Source of the DNA: Janthinobacterium sp. J1-1
Lineage (GTDB): Bacteria; Pseudomonadota; Gammaproteobacteria; Burkholderiales; Burkholderiaceae_D
Direction: 5' to 3'
DNA: 64,000 bases
NCBI RefSeq assembly: GCF_030944405.1
Contig: NZ_CP132339.1
Span: 1,984,001 to 2,048,000, forward strand
Positions 34,459 to 44,108 of the stretch are shown here, in pieces; the first letter of the stretch is position 1; the number at the start of each line of letters is the position of its first letter. The notes under the pieces are model-generated. The model ran no database searches and was not told the origin of the DNA. It worked only from the letters and a program-made list of their open reading frames with translations. Made by a program: the position numbers and the translations under genes.

Positions 34459-34671
34459 ATGGCCAAGACAAATTTCCAATACGAAAAACGGCAAAAAGAG
34501 CTGGAAAAGAAGAAGAAAGCCGAGGAAAAAGCCAGGCGCAAGCTGGAAGCGAAAAACAATCCGAAGCCGGCCGATGGCAGCGAAGAGGCGCCTGAAGATG
34601 ACGAGGGCGAAGAGGGCGATGCCGCCGATGACGCCGCCGAAGCCGGCGGCGCACCAGCCCAGCCGCAGTAA
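34459..34671 (+). CDS. Small charged protein, Lys/Glu-rich
   Basis: A 70-residue protein: residues 1-38 are strongly basic and helical (KRQKELEKKKKAEEKARRKLE), and residues 39-65 are acidic and Ala-rich (EEAPEDDEGEEGDAADDAAE). Similar short K/E-rich proteins occur widely in Burkholderiales as conserved hypothetical genes, with no known function. AAGAGGTAG precedes the ATG. It could bind nucleic acid or ribosomes through the basic half; that is speculation. Confidence 0.65.
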   Translation: MAKTNFQYEKRQKELEKKKKAEEKARRKLEAKNNPKPADGSEEAPEDDEGEEGDAADDAAEAGGAPAQPQ

Positions 34672-34689
34672 TTGTTCTTGCCGCCGCGT

Positions 34690-34711
34690 CGTCCCCGCCA
34701 ATGCGGGGACG
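34690..34711. repeat. Short GC-rich hairpin
   Basis: A 9-base-pair perfect stem, CGTCCCCGC with GCGGGGACG, and a 4-base loop between the convergent small charged gene and the RND pump gene. It has no T run. GTCCCCGC-type hairpins are common interspersed sequences in proteobacteria. Confidence 0.5.
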
Positions 34712-34733
34712 GTGAAGGCGATCCTGCGCAGCG

Positions 34734-37700
34734 TCAGTGGACGCCGCCGATGGCCGTGACCTTGCCATCGTTTTCCGTCTCGGACTCGTGCGCACCGCCG
34801 CCAAAGAAGCGCGCCGCGCGCTTGCCCAGGCTGTCGAGGTAGGTGTAGGCCACCGGCACCACCACCAGGGTCAACAGGGTCGAGGTGATCACGCCGCCGA
34901 TCACGGCGCGTCCCATCGGCGCCTGCGATTCGCCGCCGTCGCCCATGCCGATCGCCATCGGCAGCATGCCGAACACCATCGCCAGGGTCGTCATCAGAAT
35001 CGGCCGCAAGCGCACCTGCCCCGCTTCCATCAGCGCCTCGAACTGCCCCAGCCCTTCGCGCTGGCGTTGGTTGGTAAAGTCGACCAGCAAAATCGCGTTC
35101 TTGGTCACCAGCCCCATCAGCATGATAAAGCCGATCACCGAGAAGATATTCAGGGTGCTGCCGGTAATGAGCAAGGCCAGCAGCACGCCGATCAGCGACA
35201 GCGGCAAGGACACCATGATGGCGACCGGCTGCAAGAAGCTGCCGAACTGCGAGGCCAGCACCAGGTAGATGAAGATCACCGCGATGCCCAGCGCCATCAT
35301 CGCGCCACCCATGGTTTCGGCCATCTGCTGCGCATTGCCGGCCACGTCGAAGCGCACGCCCGGGGGCAGGGCGATCGATTTGATGGCCTTTTGCACATCG
35401 GCGTCGACATCGCCGGCCGGGCGGCCCTGCACGCCGGCATAGATGGCGACCCGGCGCTGCAGCGCCTGGCGTTTCAGCACTTGCGGGCTGGACGAGGGCA
35501 CGAAGTCGACCACCTGGCGCAGCGGGATCATGATCGGCTTGCCGCTGGCGTCAAGCTTGCTGGACGCCAGCGACAGGTCGGCCAGGTCGGCCACTTTCTG
35601 GCGGCCCGATTTCGGCAGCTGCACGTTGACGTCATAGTTCTGGCCGTCGGACGCCAGCCAGTGGCTGACGGTGTCGCCGGCAACAAACGGGCGCAGCGCA
35701 TTGCCGATCTGCTGCACCGACAGGCCCAGGTCGCTGGCCAGCTCGTTGTTGATCTTGATGGTGGTCGACGGGTTGGCGCCTTCCTGGCTGTATTCCATGT
35801 CGGCCAGGCCCTTGATGGTGCGCATCTTGTCCATCAGGGTGTGGGCCACCGCATCGAGCTTGCCTTCATCGGTGCCCAGAATGGCGATAAAGATCGGCCG
35901 CTGGCCTACCGACAGGGTGATGCCGGCGATCGGCGCCAGGCGTTCGCGGATCAGCTTTTCCAGTTCCTGCTGCGAGCGGCGCTGGTGGGTTTTCACATCG
36001 AGCAGTTTCAGATTGACTTCGGCGGCGTTGCGGCCATCCTGGGTGCCGACGTTGGCCACCAGGCTGTCGATTTCGGGGAATTCCTTCAAGGCCTGCTCGA
36101 TCTGCCGCACCTTGCTGTCGGTGTATTCCAGGCTGGAGCCGACCGGCGTCTTGAAGCGCTGGTTGACCCAGCCCTGGTCGGTTTCCGGGAACATCTCGCC
36201 GCCGATCATCGGCACCAGCATCAGGCTGCCCACGAACAGCGCCACGGCCGTGGCCAGGGTGGTCTTGCGCCAGCGCAGGGCCAGCGCCAGCACCTTGCCG
36301 TACCAGACGTGCAGGCGGTCGATGACGGTTTCCAGCCAGGCCATGAAGCGGCCCAGCCATGGCGCATACTTGAAGCGGTCCTTGACCGGGTCGCGCCAGA
36401 CCGACGACAGCATCGGGTCGAGCGTGAAGCTGACGAACAGCGATACCAGCACGGCCACCGCCACGGTGATGCCGAATTGCAGGAAGAAGCGGCCGATAAT
36501 GCCGTCCATGAAGGCCACCGGCACGAACACGGCGACGATGGCAAAGGTGGTGGCCATCACGGCCAGGCCAATCTCGTTGGTGCCGTCGTTGGCCGCCTTG
36601 TAGTGGTTCTTGCCCATGCCCAGGTGGCGCACGATGTTTTCGCGCACCACGATGGCGTCATCGATCAGGAGACCAATGCACAGCGACAGCGCCATCAGGG
36701 TCAGGAAGTTCAGGGTGAAACCGAAGGCCTTCATGGCGATAAAGCTGGCCAGCACCGAGATCGGCAGAGTCAAGCCGGTAATGATGGTGCTGCGCCACGA
36801 GTGCAGGAACAGGAACACGATCACCATGGTCAGCACGGCCCCTTCGATGATGGTGCGCTTGACGTTATTGAGCTGGCTTTGCACGCGCTCCGATTCGTCG
36901 TCGAGCACGCGCAGGCTGATATCGGCCGGCAGCGTCTTTTGCAGGTCCGCCGCCACTTTCAATATGCCGGTGCCCACTTCGACCACGTTGGCGTCCTGCA
37001 CCTTGGTGATTTCCATGGTCACGGCCTGCTGGCCGTTCATGCGCGAGATCGACAGCTCTTCCTGCTCGCCATCGACCACGGTCGCCACCTGGTCCAGGTA
37101 GACCGGGCCGACGGCGCGGCGCGCGACGATGATCTTGCCGAACTCGCGCGCATCCTTGATCTTGCCTTCCACCCGCACCAGCTGTTCGGCCGCGCCGTGG
37201 CTGATCGAGCCGGCCGGCAGATTGGTATTGGTGGCCTGGATCGCGCGGATCACTTCATCGACGCCGATGCCCTGCGCATTGAGTTCGACCGGCTTCATGC
37301 TGATCAAAATCTGGCGCGCGCGCAGGCCGCGCAGCTTGACCTGGCCCACCCCGGCCACGCTCTGGAAGCGCTTGCTGATCACCTGTTCCGTCATGGTCGA
37401 CAGTTCACGCAGGTCGTGCGCGGTCGAGGTCAATACGATGGTGGCGATCGGGCGTTCGTTGTCGCCTTCGGCGCGCGCGATGAACGGGTCCTTGGCTTCC
37501 TTCGGGAAGCGCGGGCGCACCAGGGCCACCTTGTCGCGCAGGTCCTGCATGGCCTTGTCCATATTGGTCGACAGCTCGAATTCCAGGTAGACGCCGGCGC
37601 GCCCTTCCCACGAGTTGGCGCGGATGGTCTTGATGCCGCTGACGGTGTTGACGGCGTCTTCGATCGGGCGCGTGATGTCGTTTTCCACCGCTTCGGGCGA

Positions 37701-37862
37701 CGCGCCCGGATAATTCACTTCAATCGCGGCAAACGGGAACTGCACGCTGGGCATGCTTTCCACGCCCAGGCCGCGGTACGAGAACACGCCCAGCACCACC
37801 AGCGCCACCATGACCATGGTGGCGAACACGGGGTTCTGGATACTGACTTTGGTCATCCACAT
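34734..37862 (-). CDS. RND efflux pump permease, HAE1 family
   Basis: A 1042-residue inner-membrane permease of the hydrophobe/amphiphile efflux RND family. It starts MWMTKVSIQNPVFATMVMVALVVLG, has the first periplasmic loop with the FPKEAKDPFIARAEG segment, the TM4 proton-relay pair in SLCIGLLIDDAIVVREN and a second half with GMLPMAIGMGDGGESQAPMGRAVIGG. Twelve membrane helices fit. The partner adaptor lies 3 bases upstream on the same strand. No outer-membrane factor is next to it, so a TolC-like channel elsewhere is needed. The substrate range is unknown; the sequence most resembles AcrB/MdtBC-like drug exporters of beta-proteobacteria. Confidence 0.92.
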   Translation of the reverse strand: MWMTKVSIQNPVFATMVMVALVVLGVFSYRGLGVESMPSVQFPFAAIEVNYPGASPEAVENDITRPIEDAVNTVSGIKTIRANSWEGRAGVYLEFELSTNMDKAMQDLRDKVALVRPRFPKEAKDPFIARAEGDNERPIATIVLTSTAHDLRELSTMTEQVISKRFQSVAGVGQVKLRGLRARQILISMKPVELNAQGIGVDEVIRAIQATNTNLPAGSISHGAAEQLVRVEGKIKDAREFGKIIVARRAVGPVYLDQVATVVDGEQEELSISRMNGQQAVTMEITKVQDANVVEVGTGILKVAADLQKTLPADISLRVLDDESERVQSQLNNVKRTIIEGAVLTMVIVFLFLHSWRSTIITGLTLPISVLASFIAMKAFGFTLNFLTLMALSLCIGLLIDDAIVVRENIVRHLGMGKNHYKAANDGTNEIGLAVMATTFAIVAVFVPVAFMDGIIGRFFLQFGITVAVAVLVSLFVSFTLDPMLSSVWRDPVKDRFKYAPWLGRFMAWLETVIDRLHVWYGKVLALALRWRKTTLATAVALFVGSLMLVPMIGGEMFPETDQGWVNQRFKTPVGSSLEYTDSKVRQIEQALKEFPEIDSLVANVGTQDGRNAAEVNLKLLDVKTHQRRSQQELEKLIRERLAPIAGITLSVGQRPIFIAILGTDEGKLDAVAHTLMDKMRTIKGLADMEYSQEGANPSTTIKINNELASDLGLSVQQIGNALRPFVAGDTVSHWLASDGQNYDVNVQLPKSGRQKVADLADLSLASSKLDASGKPIMIPLRQVVDFVPSSSPQVLKRQALQRRVAIYAGVQGRPAGDVDADVQKAIKSIALPPGVRFDVAGNAQQMAETMGGAMMALGIAVIFIYLVLASQFGSFLQPVAIMVSLPLSLIGVLLALLITGSTLNIFSVIGFIMLMGLVTKNAILLVDFTNQRQREGLGQFEALMEAGQVRLRPILMTTLAMVFGMLPMAIGMGDGGESQAPMGRAVIGGVITSTLLTLVVVPVAYTYLDSLGKRAARFFGGGAHESETENDGKVTAIGGVH

Positions 37863-37865
37863 GGT

Positions 37866-39116
37866 TCAGCCTTTCGGTGCCGGCGCGGCCGGCGGCGTGG
37901 CGGTGGCCGTGGCAGGAGCGGGCGTTGCGCCAAAGGTCACGCCATGGCCCGGTTTCACGCCATCGAGTTTCGCGACGATCACCCTGGTGCCCGGCGCCAG
38001 GCCCTCCTTGACTTCCGCATAGCCTTCGTCTTCGTTGCGCAGGCCCAGGGTGACGCTCTGCTCGACCACCTTGTTGTCGACCACGGCGTACACCACGGTG
38101 CCGTGTTTTTCCGTGCGCAAGGCCGTCAAGGGCACCATCGGCGCGACGGAGGAACGTTCGGTGACGATGCTGCCCTTGGCGAACATGCCGCCGCGCAGGG
38201 CGCCGTCGCCATTGTCGACGGCGATATACACCAGCATGGCGCGCGAACCGCTTTCGGTGGTGGGGTTGATGCGCGCCACCTTGCCGCTAAAGTCGCGCGC
38301 GCCAAAGCCGTCGACCTTGAAGCGCACTTCCTGGCCGATTTTAATGCGCGGGATTTCCGCGCTGGGCACGGGCGCTTCCAGCGTCAGCTGCGCCAGGTTG
38401 ACGATGGTATAGACGGGCATGTCGGGCGCGACTTTTTCGCCGGCCTGCACATGGCGCTTGCTGACGATGCCGGCCATCGGCGCGCGGATCACGGTGTCGG
38501 CCAGCGCGATGCGGGCGATCTCCACCATGGCGGCGGCCGACTTGACGCTGGCGCGCGCCAGGTCGACCGAGTTCTGCGTCGTGTCGTAGGCGGTCTGCGA
38601 AATGTATTTTTGCTTGAGCAGCGCCTGGCTGTTCGCTTCGTTCTTGCTGGCCATCGACAGGCGCGCCTGGGCTTCGTCGAGCATGGCCTGCTGCTGCGTC
38701 AGGCGCGCGCGCTGGTCGGCCGCGTCCAGGCGCAGCAGCACCTGGCCGCTGGACACCTGCTGGCCCTCCTGCACCGTCGTTTCGCGGATTTCGCCGGACA
38801 CCTTGGCCTTGATGGTGGCCTGGTTCAAGGGCGCGAGCGAACCGGACAAGGGCAGGCTGACGCTCAATGCGCGTGCGCCGATGGCGGCCACGTCGCCCTG
38901 CGCCAGTTCATGCACGGGCGTCCTGGCCTGTTCCTTCTTCCTGGCCGCCTGCGCCTCGGCGGCCCTGGCCGATTGCTCTTTTGACTGCATCACGCTCCAG
39001 CCGCCGCCCGCCAGGCCCAGCACCAGCAGGATCAGCACGGGCGCGCGCCAGCGGCGCGGGCGCCGGGTCGCGGAAAAAGGCAAGGGCGGGATCGGGGGCG
39101 TTGTCTCGTTTTTCAT
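37866..39116 (-). CDS. RND efflux periplasmic adaptor
   Basis: A 416-residue membrane fusion protein. A membrane anchor at ~25-42 follows a Pro/Arg-rich head, then a coiled-coil hairpin (about 125-200, with KNEANSQALLKQKYISQTAYDTTQNSVDLARASVK), the lipoyl halves (VSGEIRETTVQEGQQVSSGQVLLRLD and RAPMAGIVSKRHVQAGEKV) and a beta-barrel. It links the permease to an outer-membrane channel. The lack of a lipobox means it is anchored by its helix. It is translated just before the permease with a three-base gap, so the two are co-made. Confidence 0.9.
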   Translation of the reverse strand: MKNETTPPIPPLPFSATRRPRRWRAPVLILLVLGLAGGGWSVMQSKEQSARAAEAQAARKKEQARTPVHELAQGDVAAIGARALSVSLPLSGSLAPLNQATIKAKVSGEIRETTVQEGQQVSSGQVLLRLDAADQRARLTQQQAMLDEAQARLSMASKNEANSQALLKQKYISQTAYDTTQNSVDLARASVKSAAAMVEIARIALADTVIRAPMAGIVSKRHVQAGEKVAPDMPVYTIVNLAQLTLEAPVPSAEIPRIKIGQEVRFKVDGFGARDFSGKVARINPTTESGSRAMLVYIAVDNGDGALRGGMFAKGSIVTERSSVAPMVPLTALRTEKHGTVVYAVVDNKVVEQSVTLGLRNEDEGYAEVKEGLAPGTRVIVAKLDGVKPGHGVTFGATPAPATATATPPAAPAPKG

Positions 39117-39431
39117 AGGATACTTTTATGGTAGGGGCATTCGGGTAGCGCACCGTCGTGGCGGGGAGCCATGGCACGCCTGCCACGGCAGCCGTTCACG
39201 GCGGTACGCATGTTGCCACTTTATGAAGATTGCCGCCCGCTTGCCAGTCCCATGCGACAGATTGCACAAAAACGGGGCTGGAATGCAGTGGGATGCGACA
39301 GGGATGCCACGCGATGCTTGTGCGGCCTCAATAAGCCGATACGCTGGCGGGCAAGAATGGGGGCGATGGTTGCGCCACCGCGCGGGCTTCCGGCTCGCCG
39401 GTCGCGGTGTGGCCGTAACGCGGGGGAGCGC

Positions 39432-41948
39432 ATGGTTGACCGGATTGCCAGGCCCACCGCAGCGCCGGGCCGCTTGCTGGCGTGCGCGCCCGTCGACATC
39501 GGGCTGGCCGGCCAGGCGCTCGATTTCCTGGCGATTATCGCCGCCGCCGTCGAGCAGGCGCCCGGCATGGCGGTGCGCGGCATCGACCGCGACGGCATCG
39601 TGCGCTACTGGAGTCCGGGCGCCGCGCGCCTGTACGGCATCCGGACCGAACAGGCCATCGGCCAGGCCTGGGCCAGCCTGGCGCCCGCCGCCTCGTCCGA
39701 GTTTGCCGCTGAACTGGCCGACGGTTTCGGACCGGAACTGGCCATCGTGCTGGCCGGCGGCAAGGCCAGGCCGGCGCGCCTGTGGCAAATCGCCGCCGAT
39801 GGCGCCGGTCCGCGCTGTTTCTGCTCCACCCTGTTCCCGCTGCTGCACGAGGGCCGGGTGCGCCACGTGGTGTGCATCGATGTCGAGCTCACGGCCGGCA
39901 GCCAGGCTGGCATGCCGGTCGGCGCGCTGCTGTTGATGGCCGACAATTTCCGCCAGTTGTACGACAAATCGTCGGACGCCATCGTGCTGCTGCGCGACGA
40001 GCATATCGCCGAAGCCAATCCGGCCGCCGTCGCGCTGTTCCAGTGCGAAGACCGGCAGCGCCTGCTGGGGCGGCGCCTCAGCGATTTTTCGCCGCTGCGC
40101 CAGCCGGGCGGCGAGTTGTCGGCCGTGCTGGGCGCGCAGATGGCGGCCCAGGCGCACGCGGACGGCAACCGCCGCTACGAATGGCGCTACCTGACCTGCC
40201 TGGGCGAGCTGTTCTGGGGCGAAGTGCTGCTGACCTCCGTCACGCTCGATCACAGTTATCTGTTCTACGCCGTGGTGCGCGATATTTCCGCGCGCAAGCT
40301 GGCCGAGCGTTCGCTGTACCTGGCCGCGCAAGTGGTCGAACATGCGCGCGAGGCCATCCTGGTCATGGACGAACAGCAGAACGTGGTCAGCATGAACCCC
40401 GCCTACAGCGAGATCAGCGGCTATCGCCCGGAAGACCTGCGCGGGCGGCGCTTCATTGAGGTCGCCAGCGCCGAACAGCAGGCCGTGCTGGCGCAGGCGT
40501 GGGACCTGGTGCTGCGCGAAGGCCATTGGCAGGGCGAATTCCTGGCGCCGCGCAAGGCGGGCGCGCCGTATCCGTCCTGGCTGTCGCTGACCGCCATCCG
40601 CGACCACACGGGCCAGCCCAGCAACTACATGGCCATCCTGCTCGATATCAGCGAGCGCAAGAAAGACGAGGAACAGACGCGCCACCTGGCCGAACATGAT
40701 TTCCTGACCGACCTGCCGAACCGCGTGCTGCTGCGCGACCGGCTGTCGCTGGCGCTGGCCGCCGCGCGGCGCAAGCTGCACATGCTGGCCGTGCTGTACC
40801 TGGACCTCGACCACTTCAAGCATATCAACGACAGCATGGGCCACCATGTGGGCGACCTGCTGCTCAAGGAAGTGGCGCGGCGCCTGGTGCGCTGCGTGCG
40901 CGGGGTCGATACGGTCAGCCGCCACGGCGGCGACGAATTCGTCATCCTGCTGGCCGAAGTGGGCGGCGCCGACCAGGCGGCCCACGTGGCGGCCAGCGTG
41001 CTGCAGGCCGTGACCCAGGTCTATCAGCTGGGCGAATACGAACTGCATGTGTCGGCCTCGATCGGCGTGGCGGTGTTTCCCGGCGACGGCGACAGCATCG
41101 ACAGCCTGATGCATAACGCCGACGTCGCCATGTACCACGCCAAGAGCCGGGGCCGCGACCATTTCCAGTTCTTTAACGCCGACATGAACGCCCATATCGT
41201 CGAGCGCGCCAGCCTGGAACACGACTTGCGCGCGGCGCTGGACAAGGACGAATTCGTGCTCGAATGCCAGCCCGTGATCGCCATCGCCAGCGGCGCGGTG
41301 GTCGCGTGCGAAGCGCTGCTGCGCTGGCGCCACCCACAGCTGGGCCTGCTGCTGCCCGAGCGCTTTATCGCCGTGGCCGAGGAATGCGGCCTGATGGTGC
41401 GGATCGGCGGCTGGGTGCTGCGCCAGGCCTGCCTGCGCGCCCGCGCCTGGCACGACGCCGGCCACCCGCTGGCCGTTTCCATCAACCTGTCGGCCGCGCA
41501 GTGCATGCAGAACAATCTGTTGCACAGCGTGCAGGAAGCGCTGCGCGACGCCGGCCTGCCGCCCGCCGGCCTGGCGCTGGAAGTGACGGAAAGTATTTTG
41601 ATGAAAGGCGGCGCCCGCCTGATGGACACGCTGGCGCAGCTGCGCGCGCTGGGCGTCACCGTCAGCATCGACGATTTCGGCACCGGCTACTCGCGCCTGG
41701 GCACGCTGCGCCAGTATCCGGTCGACAAGCTGAAGATCGACCCCTCCTTCCTGCAAGGCGACGACCTGGCCGTGGCCGCCACCATCATCGCCATGGCGCG
41801 CCAGCTGCACTTGCTGGTGATCGCCGAAGGCGTGGAAACGGCGCAGCAGCTGGCTTACCTGCAAGAGCAGGGCTGCGACCAGTACCAGGGCCGCCATGCC
41901 TGCGCGCAGGTCGAGGGCAGCGTGCTGGGGAAACTATTGGCTGCCTGA
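39432..41948 (+). CDS. Multi-PAS GGDEF-EAL protein (c-di-GMP turnover)
   Basis: An 838-residue cytosolic signalling protein. Three PAS-like domains occupy ~30-470 (the third with AREAILVMDEQQNVVSMNPAYSEISGYRPEDLRG), a GGDEF domain has the intact RHGGDEF near residue 500, and an EAL domain has EALLRW near 627, DDFGTGYSRL and EGVET. It may both make and break c-di-GMP. The C-terminal tail after CDQYQG (GRHACAQVEGS) departs from the usual GYxxSxPxP ending, so EAL activity is uncertain. The start at 39432 follows GGGGGAG by four bases; longer frames begin at 39171. It lies alone, divergent from the RND pair. Confidence 0.85.
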   Translation: MVDRIARPTAAPGRLLACAPVDIGLAGQALDFLAIIAAAVEQAPGMAVRGIDRDGIVRYWSPGAARLYGIRTEQAIGQAWASLAPAASSEFAAELADGFGPELAIVLAGGKARPARLWQIAADGAGPRCFCSTLFPLLHEGRVRHVVCIDVELTAGSQAGMPVGALLLMADNFRQLYDKSSDAIVLLRDEHIAEANPAAVALFQCEDRQRLLGRRLSDFSPLRQPGGELSAVLGAQMAAQAHADGNRRYEWRYLTCLGELFWGEVLLTSVTLDHSYLFYAVVRDISARKLAERSLYLAAQVVEHAREAILVMDEQQNVVSMNPAYSEISGYRPEDLRGRRFIEVASAEQQAVLAQAWDLVLREGHWQGEFLAPRKAGAPYPSWLSLTAIRDHTGQPSNYMAILLDISERKKDEEQTRHLAEHDFLTDLPNRVLLRDRLSLALAAARRKLHMLAVLYLDLDHFKHINDSMGHHVGDLLLKEVARRLVRCVRGVDTVSRHGGDEFVILLAEVGGADQAAHVAASVLQAVTQVYQLGEYELHVSASIGVAVFPGDGDSIDSLMHNADVAMYHAKSRGRDHFQFFNADMNAHIVERASLEHDLRAALDKDEFVLECQPVIAIASGAVVACEALLRWRHPQLGLLLPERFIAVAEECGLMVRIGGWVLRQACLRARAWHDAGHPLAVSINLSAAQCMQNNLLHSVQEALRDAGLPPAGLALEVTESILMKGGARLMDTLAQLRALGVTVSIDDFGTGYSRLGTLRQYPVDKLKIDPSFLQGDDLAVAATIIAMARQLHLLVIAEGVETAQQLAYLQEQGCDQYQGRHACAQVEGSVLGKLLAA

Positions 41949-41959
41949 GATGGCGATGC

Positions 41960-42482
41960 TCAAGGAGGAGCGGCGGTTGCCTTGTCGCTGTCGGGCCGGG
42001 ACCAGGCAGGGCGCTGCTCTTCCGGGACGTCCGCCTGGGCGATGGCATCGATAGTGCGCAGCGTCTGCGCATCATGGAGCTTCAGCGTGCCGGCAAAATG
42101 CCTGCCGCCACAATCAATGGCGATCTGCCGTCCTCCCAGCCAGAACCAGTAGTCGCGGATAAAGGGCTCGCACTTGATGTAGCGAAGCCGGCCATTGCGG
42201 TAAATGGCCAGCCGGCTGGCGCCTGGTCCGGCATCGCCTTCCGCAGTCCAGGCATTGCGCACCAGCCATGCCGCGTAGCTGTTGTCTGGCGCCAGGGTTG
42301 CGTTTGCCGCATTGCCGCCGCTGCTGATTTTCTTGTCCCGGCCATCATGAAAAACCCGATGGACGTTATTTGTCTTGTCGACATAGATGGCCTTGAAGGC
42401 TGTATTGCCGGTATTGCTGGCGTAGCAATTGGCAGTCCATACCATCAGGAGGATGGCCGCGACTTTTGTCGACAGGGAGCGA
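41960..42482 (-). CDS. Exported protein of unknown function
   Basis: A protein of about 174-177 residues ending at 41960; the alternative starts are two adjacent ATGs at 42493 and 42490 (the first overlapping the next gene's end). The N terminus is a signal peptide ending near NCYA-S. The mature part has repeated strand-like segments with aromatic residues (AAWLVRNAW, DYWFWLGGRQIAIDCGG) resembling a fragment of a TolB/WD-like propeller, and two Cys that may pair. I do not recognise a family. It follows the EEP-family gene on the same strand with overlapping ends. Confidence 0.55.
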
Positions 42483-42489
42483 TTGGCCA

Positions 42490-43482
42490 TCATGCATCAT
42501 GGACGATGTTCAGCAGCTTGATGCGTGCCACCACCTGCCCATGGTCCGAGGCCTGCGGCAGCGCCTGCAGCAGGTGGTCGTTCACATACAGCACGTCCTG
42601 CACCGCGCCGATGGCGCGTGGCGAAGCGGGGTGGAAGTGCTCGGAGACGAGGATATGGTCGATCGTCATGTACGTGCTGTCGTGCACATTGGTGTAGCCG
42701 ACATGGCGCAGGTAGTCCTGGCGCAGCTGGATGGCGTTGCAGTCGTACAGGCGCTCGCGCATTTCCGGCAGGTCGGCGCCCGGTTCGCACGGCGCGCCGG
42801 CGCCCATCACGATCGAGGTGGTGACGGCGTTGGCGATATCGTTGAAGTCGCCCAGCACGATGCAGGGCCGGCCGCTGGTGCCCAGGTCGCTGACCAGCAC
42901 GCGCAGCGCCACCGCTTCGGCGCCGCGCCGCTGCAGCGAGCGCAGGTTGGCCAGCGCGTAGCTGCGCGCGTCGGCGCCGTCGCCATGGCGGTAGTCGGGC
43001 CGGCGCGATTTCAGATGCACCACCAGCACGTCGGTGATATGGCCGCCAGGCAAGATCACCTGCGCGTGCAGGGGAGGGCGCGCGAAACGCGACAGGGTGG
43101 TGTCTTCCGGATGGCCGTCGGCCGGCATCGCCACGCCGGCGGGAAAGTCGGCATAGGCCACGCTGGGGCCGGCCAGCGGCAGGCGCGACACCAGCGCCAC
43201 GGTCGGCAGCAGGCGTTCGGGGCCGTCCGGTGCGTCGTAGCCGGCCTGCACCGCGTCGCGGTAGTGGCGCGTGCGCGACAGCACGTCGCGCAGGGCCGCC
43301 TGCGAGAACACTTCCTGGAAACCGATCACGTCGGCACCCAGCAGATCGATCTGGTGCGCCGTCCATTCCGCCTTGGCGTCGTACTGTTCCGGGCTCAAGG
43401 GCGCCAGATTGTCATACAGCCTGGCGCCCGGCGGGGCAAGATTGCAGACATTGAAGGTGGCAAAGCGTATTTCTTGCTGCAT
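42490..43482 (-). CDS. Endonuclease/exonuclease/phosphatase family protein
   Basis: A 330-residue EEP-fold hydrolase. The family pattern is seen in order: RFATFNVCNL near the N terminus, DVIGFQEVFS (metal-binding Glu), VVHLKSRRPDY, VLGDFNDIANAV (catalytic Asp-x-Asn) and the C-terminal SDHGQVVA (catalytic Asp-His). It would act on a phosphodiester or phosphate ester with Mg2+; DNA, RNA and small molecules are all possible. There is no signal peptide. The ATG at 43482 follows TGAGGAG with a 9-base gap; a GTG at 43491 is less likely. Its promoter must share only 37 bases with divergent ybaK. Confidence 0.82.
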   Translation of the reverse strand: MQQEIRFATFNVCNLAPPGARLYDNLAPLSPEQYDAKAEWTAHQIDLLGADVIGFQEVFSQAALRDVLSRTRHYRDAVQAGYDAPDGPERLLPTVALVSRLPLAGPSVAYADFPAGVAMPADGHPEDTTLSRFARPPLHAQVILPGGHITDVLVVHLKSRRPDYRHGDGADARSYALANLRSLQRRGAEAVALRVLVSDLGTSGRPCIVLGDFNDIANAVTTSIVMGAGAPCEPGADLPEMRERLYDCNAIQLRQDYLRHVGYTNVHDSTYMTIDHILVSEHFHPASPRAIGAVQDVLYVNDHLLQALPQASDHGQVVARIKLLNIVHDA

Positions 43483-43519
43483 AATTAGCACTCCTCACTG
43501 AACGATCAGCGTATCACGC

Positions 43520-44011
43520 ATGGCTAAAAAAGAGCATATTTCAGAAACGCAGGCGACGCAGCTGCTGCGCAAGCACCAGGTCGCCTTCGACGAATGTCCG
43601 TATCCCTACGAGGAACACGGCGGCACCAGCGTCTCGGCGCGCGAACTCGGCGTGCCCGAACACGAGGTGATCAAGACCCTGGTGATGCAGGACGAGGCGG
43701 CCAGGCCCTTGATCGTGCTGATGCATGGCGACTGCAAGGTGTCGACCAAGAACCTGGCGCGCGCCATCGGTTGCAAGTCGGTCGAACCGTGCAAGCCCGA
43801 GGTGGCGCAGCGCCATTCCGGCTACATGATCGGCGGCACCTCGCCGTTCGGCACCAAGAAGGCCATGCCGGTCTACGTCGAGGAAAGCATCCTGGCCTTG
43901 CCGCGCATCTATATCAACGGCGGGCGGCGCGGCTTTCTCGTCGCGCTGGCGCCACAGGTGCTGCTCGATGTGCTGAACGCCAAGCCGGTGCATTGCGCCT
44001 TGCAGGATTAA
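43520..44011 (+). CDS. ybaK: Cys-tRNA(Pro)/tRNA-Cys deacylase YbaK
   Basis: A 163-residue YbaK/EbsC-family protein that hydrolyses cysteine wrongly attached to tRNA-Pro. Motifs seen are TQATQLLRKHQVAFDECPYPYEEHGG, the helix VSARELGVPEHEVIKTLVMQ, the loop HGDCKVSTKNLARAIG and YMIGGTSPFGTKKAMPVY, all typical of YbaK. It is cytosolic. The start is divergent from the EEP gene. A plsY gene follows on the same strand after 97 bases. Confidence 0.93.
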   Translation: MAKKEHISETQATQLLRKHQVAFDECPYPYEEHGGTSVSARELGVPEHEVIKTLVMQDEAARPLIVLMHGDCKVSTKNLARAIGCKSVEPCKPEVAQRHSGYMIGGTSPFGTKKAMPVYVEESILALPRIYINGGRRGFLVALAPQVLLDVLNAKPVHCALQD

Positions 44012-44108
44012 GGAAATGCGCCGGCGCCCTGTCCTTGCACCGGGCGCTGGTGTATATTCTGCTGCGCCAGCCTCGATGCTGATGCAATAAACATAATTAA
44101 GGGAAGAA

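Noticed and set aside
34737..38984. A very long open frame (over 1400 codons) on the plus strand
   Set aside because: It is antisense to the RND permease and adaptor genes, whose families are clear. High GC content opens such frames; the translation is His/Gln/Arg-rich without family features.
39126..41897. A 900-codon open frame on the minus strand
   Set aside because: It is antisense to the PAS-GGDEF-EAL gene and shows the same GC-driven composition with no motifs.
41850..41948. A frameshift at the end of the EAL domain
   Set aside because: The alternative frames do not restore the usual GYxxSxP motif, so divergence rather than frameshift is more likely.
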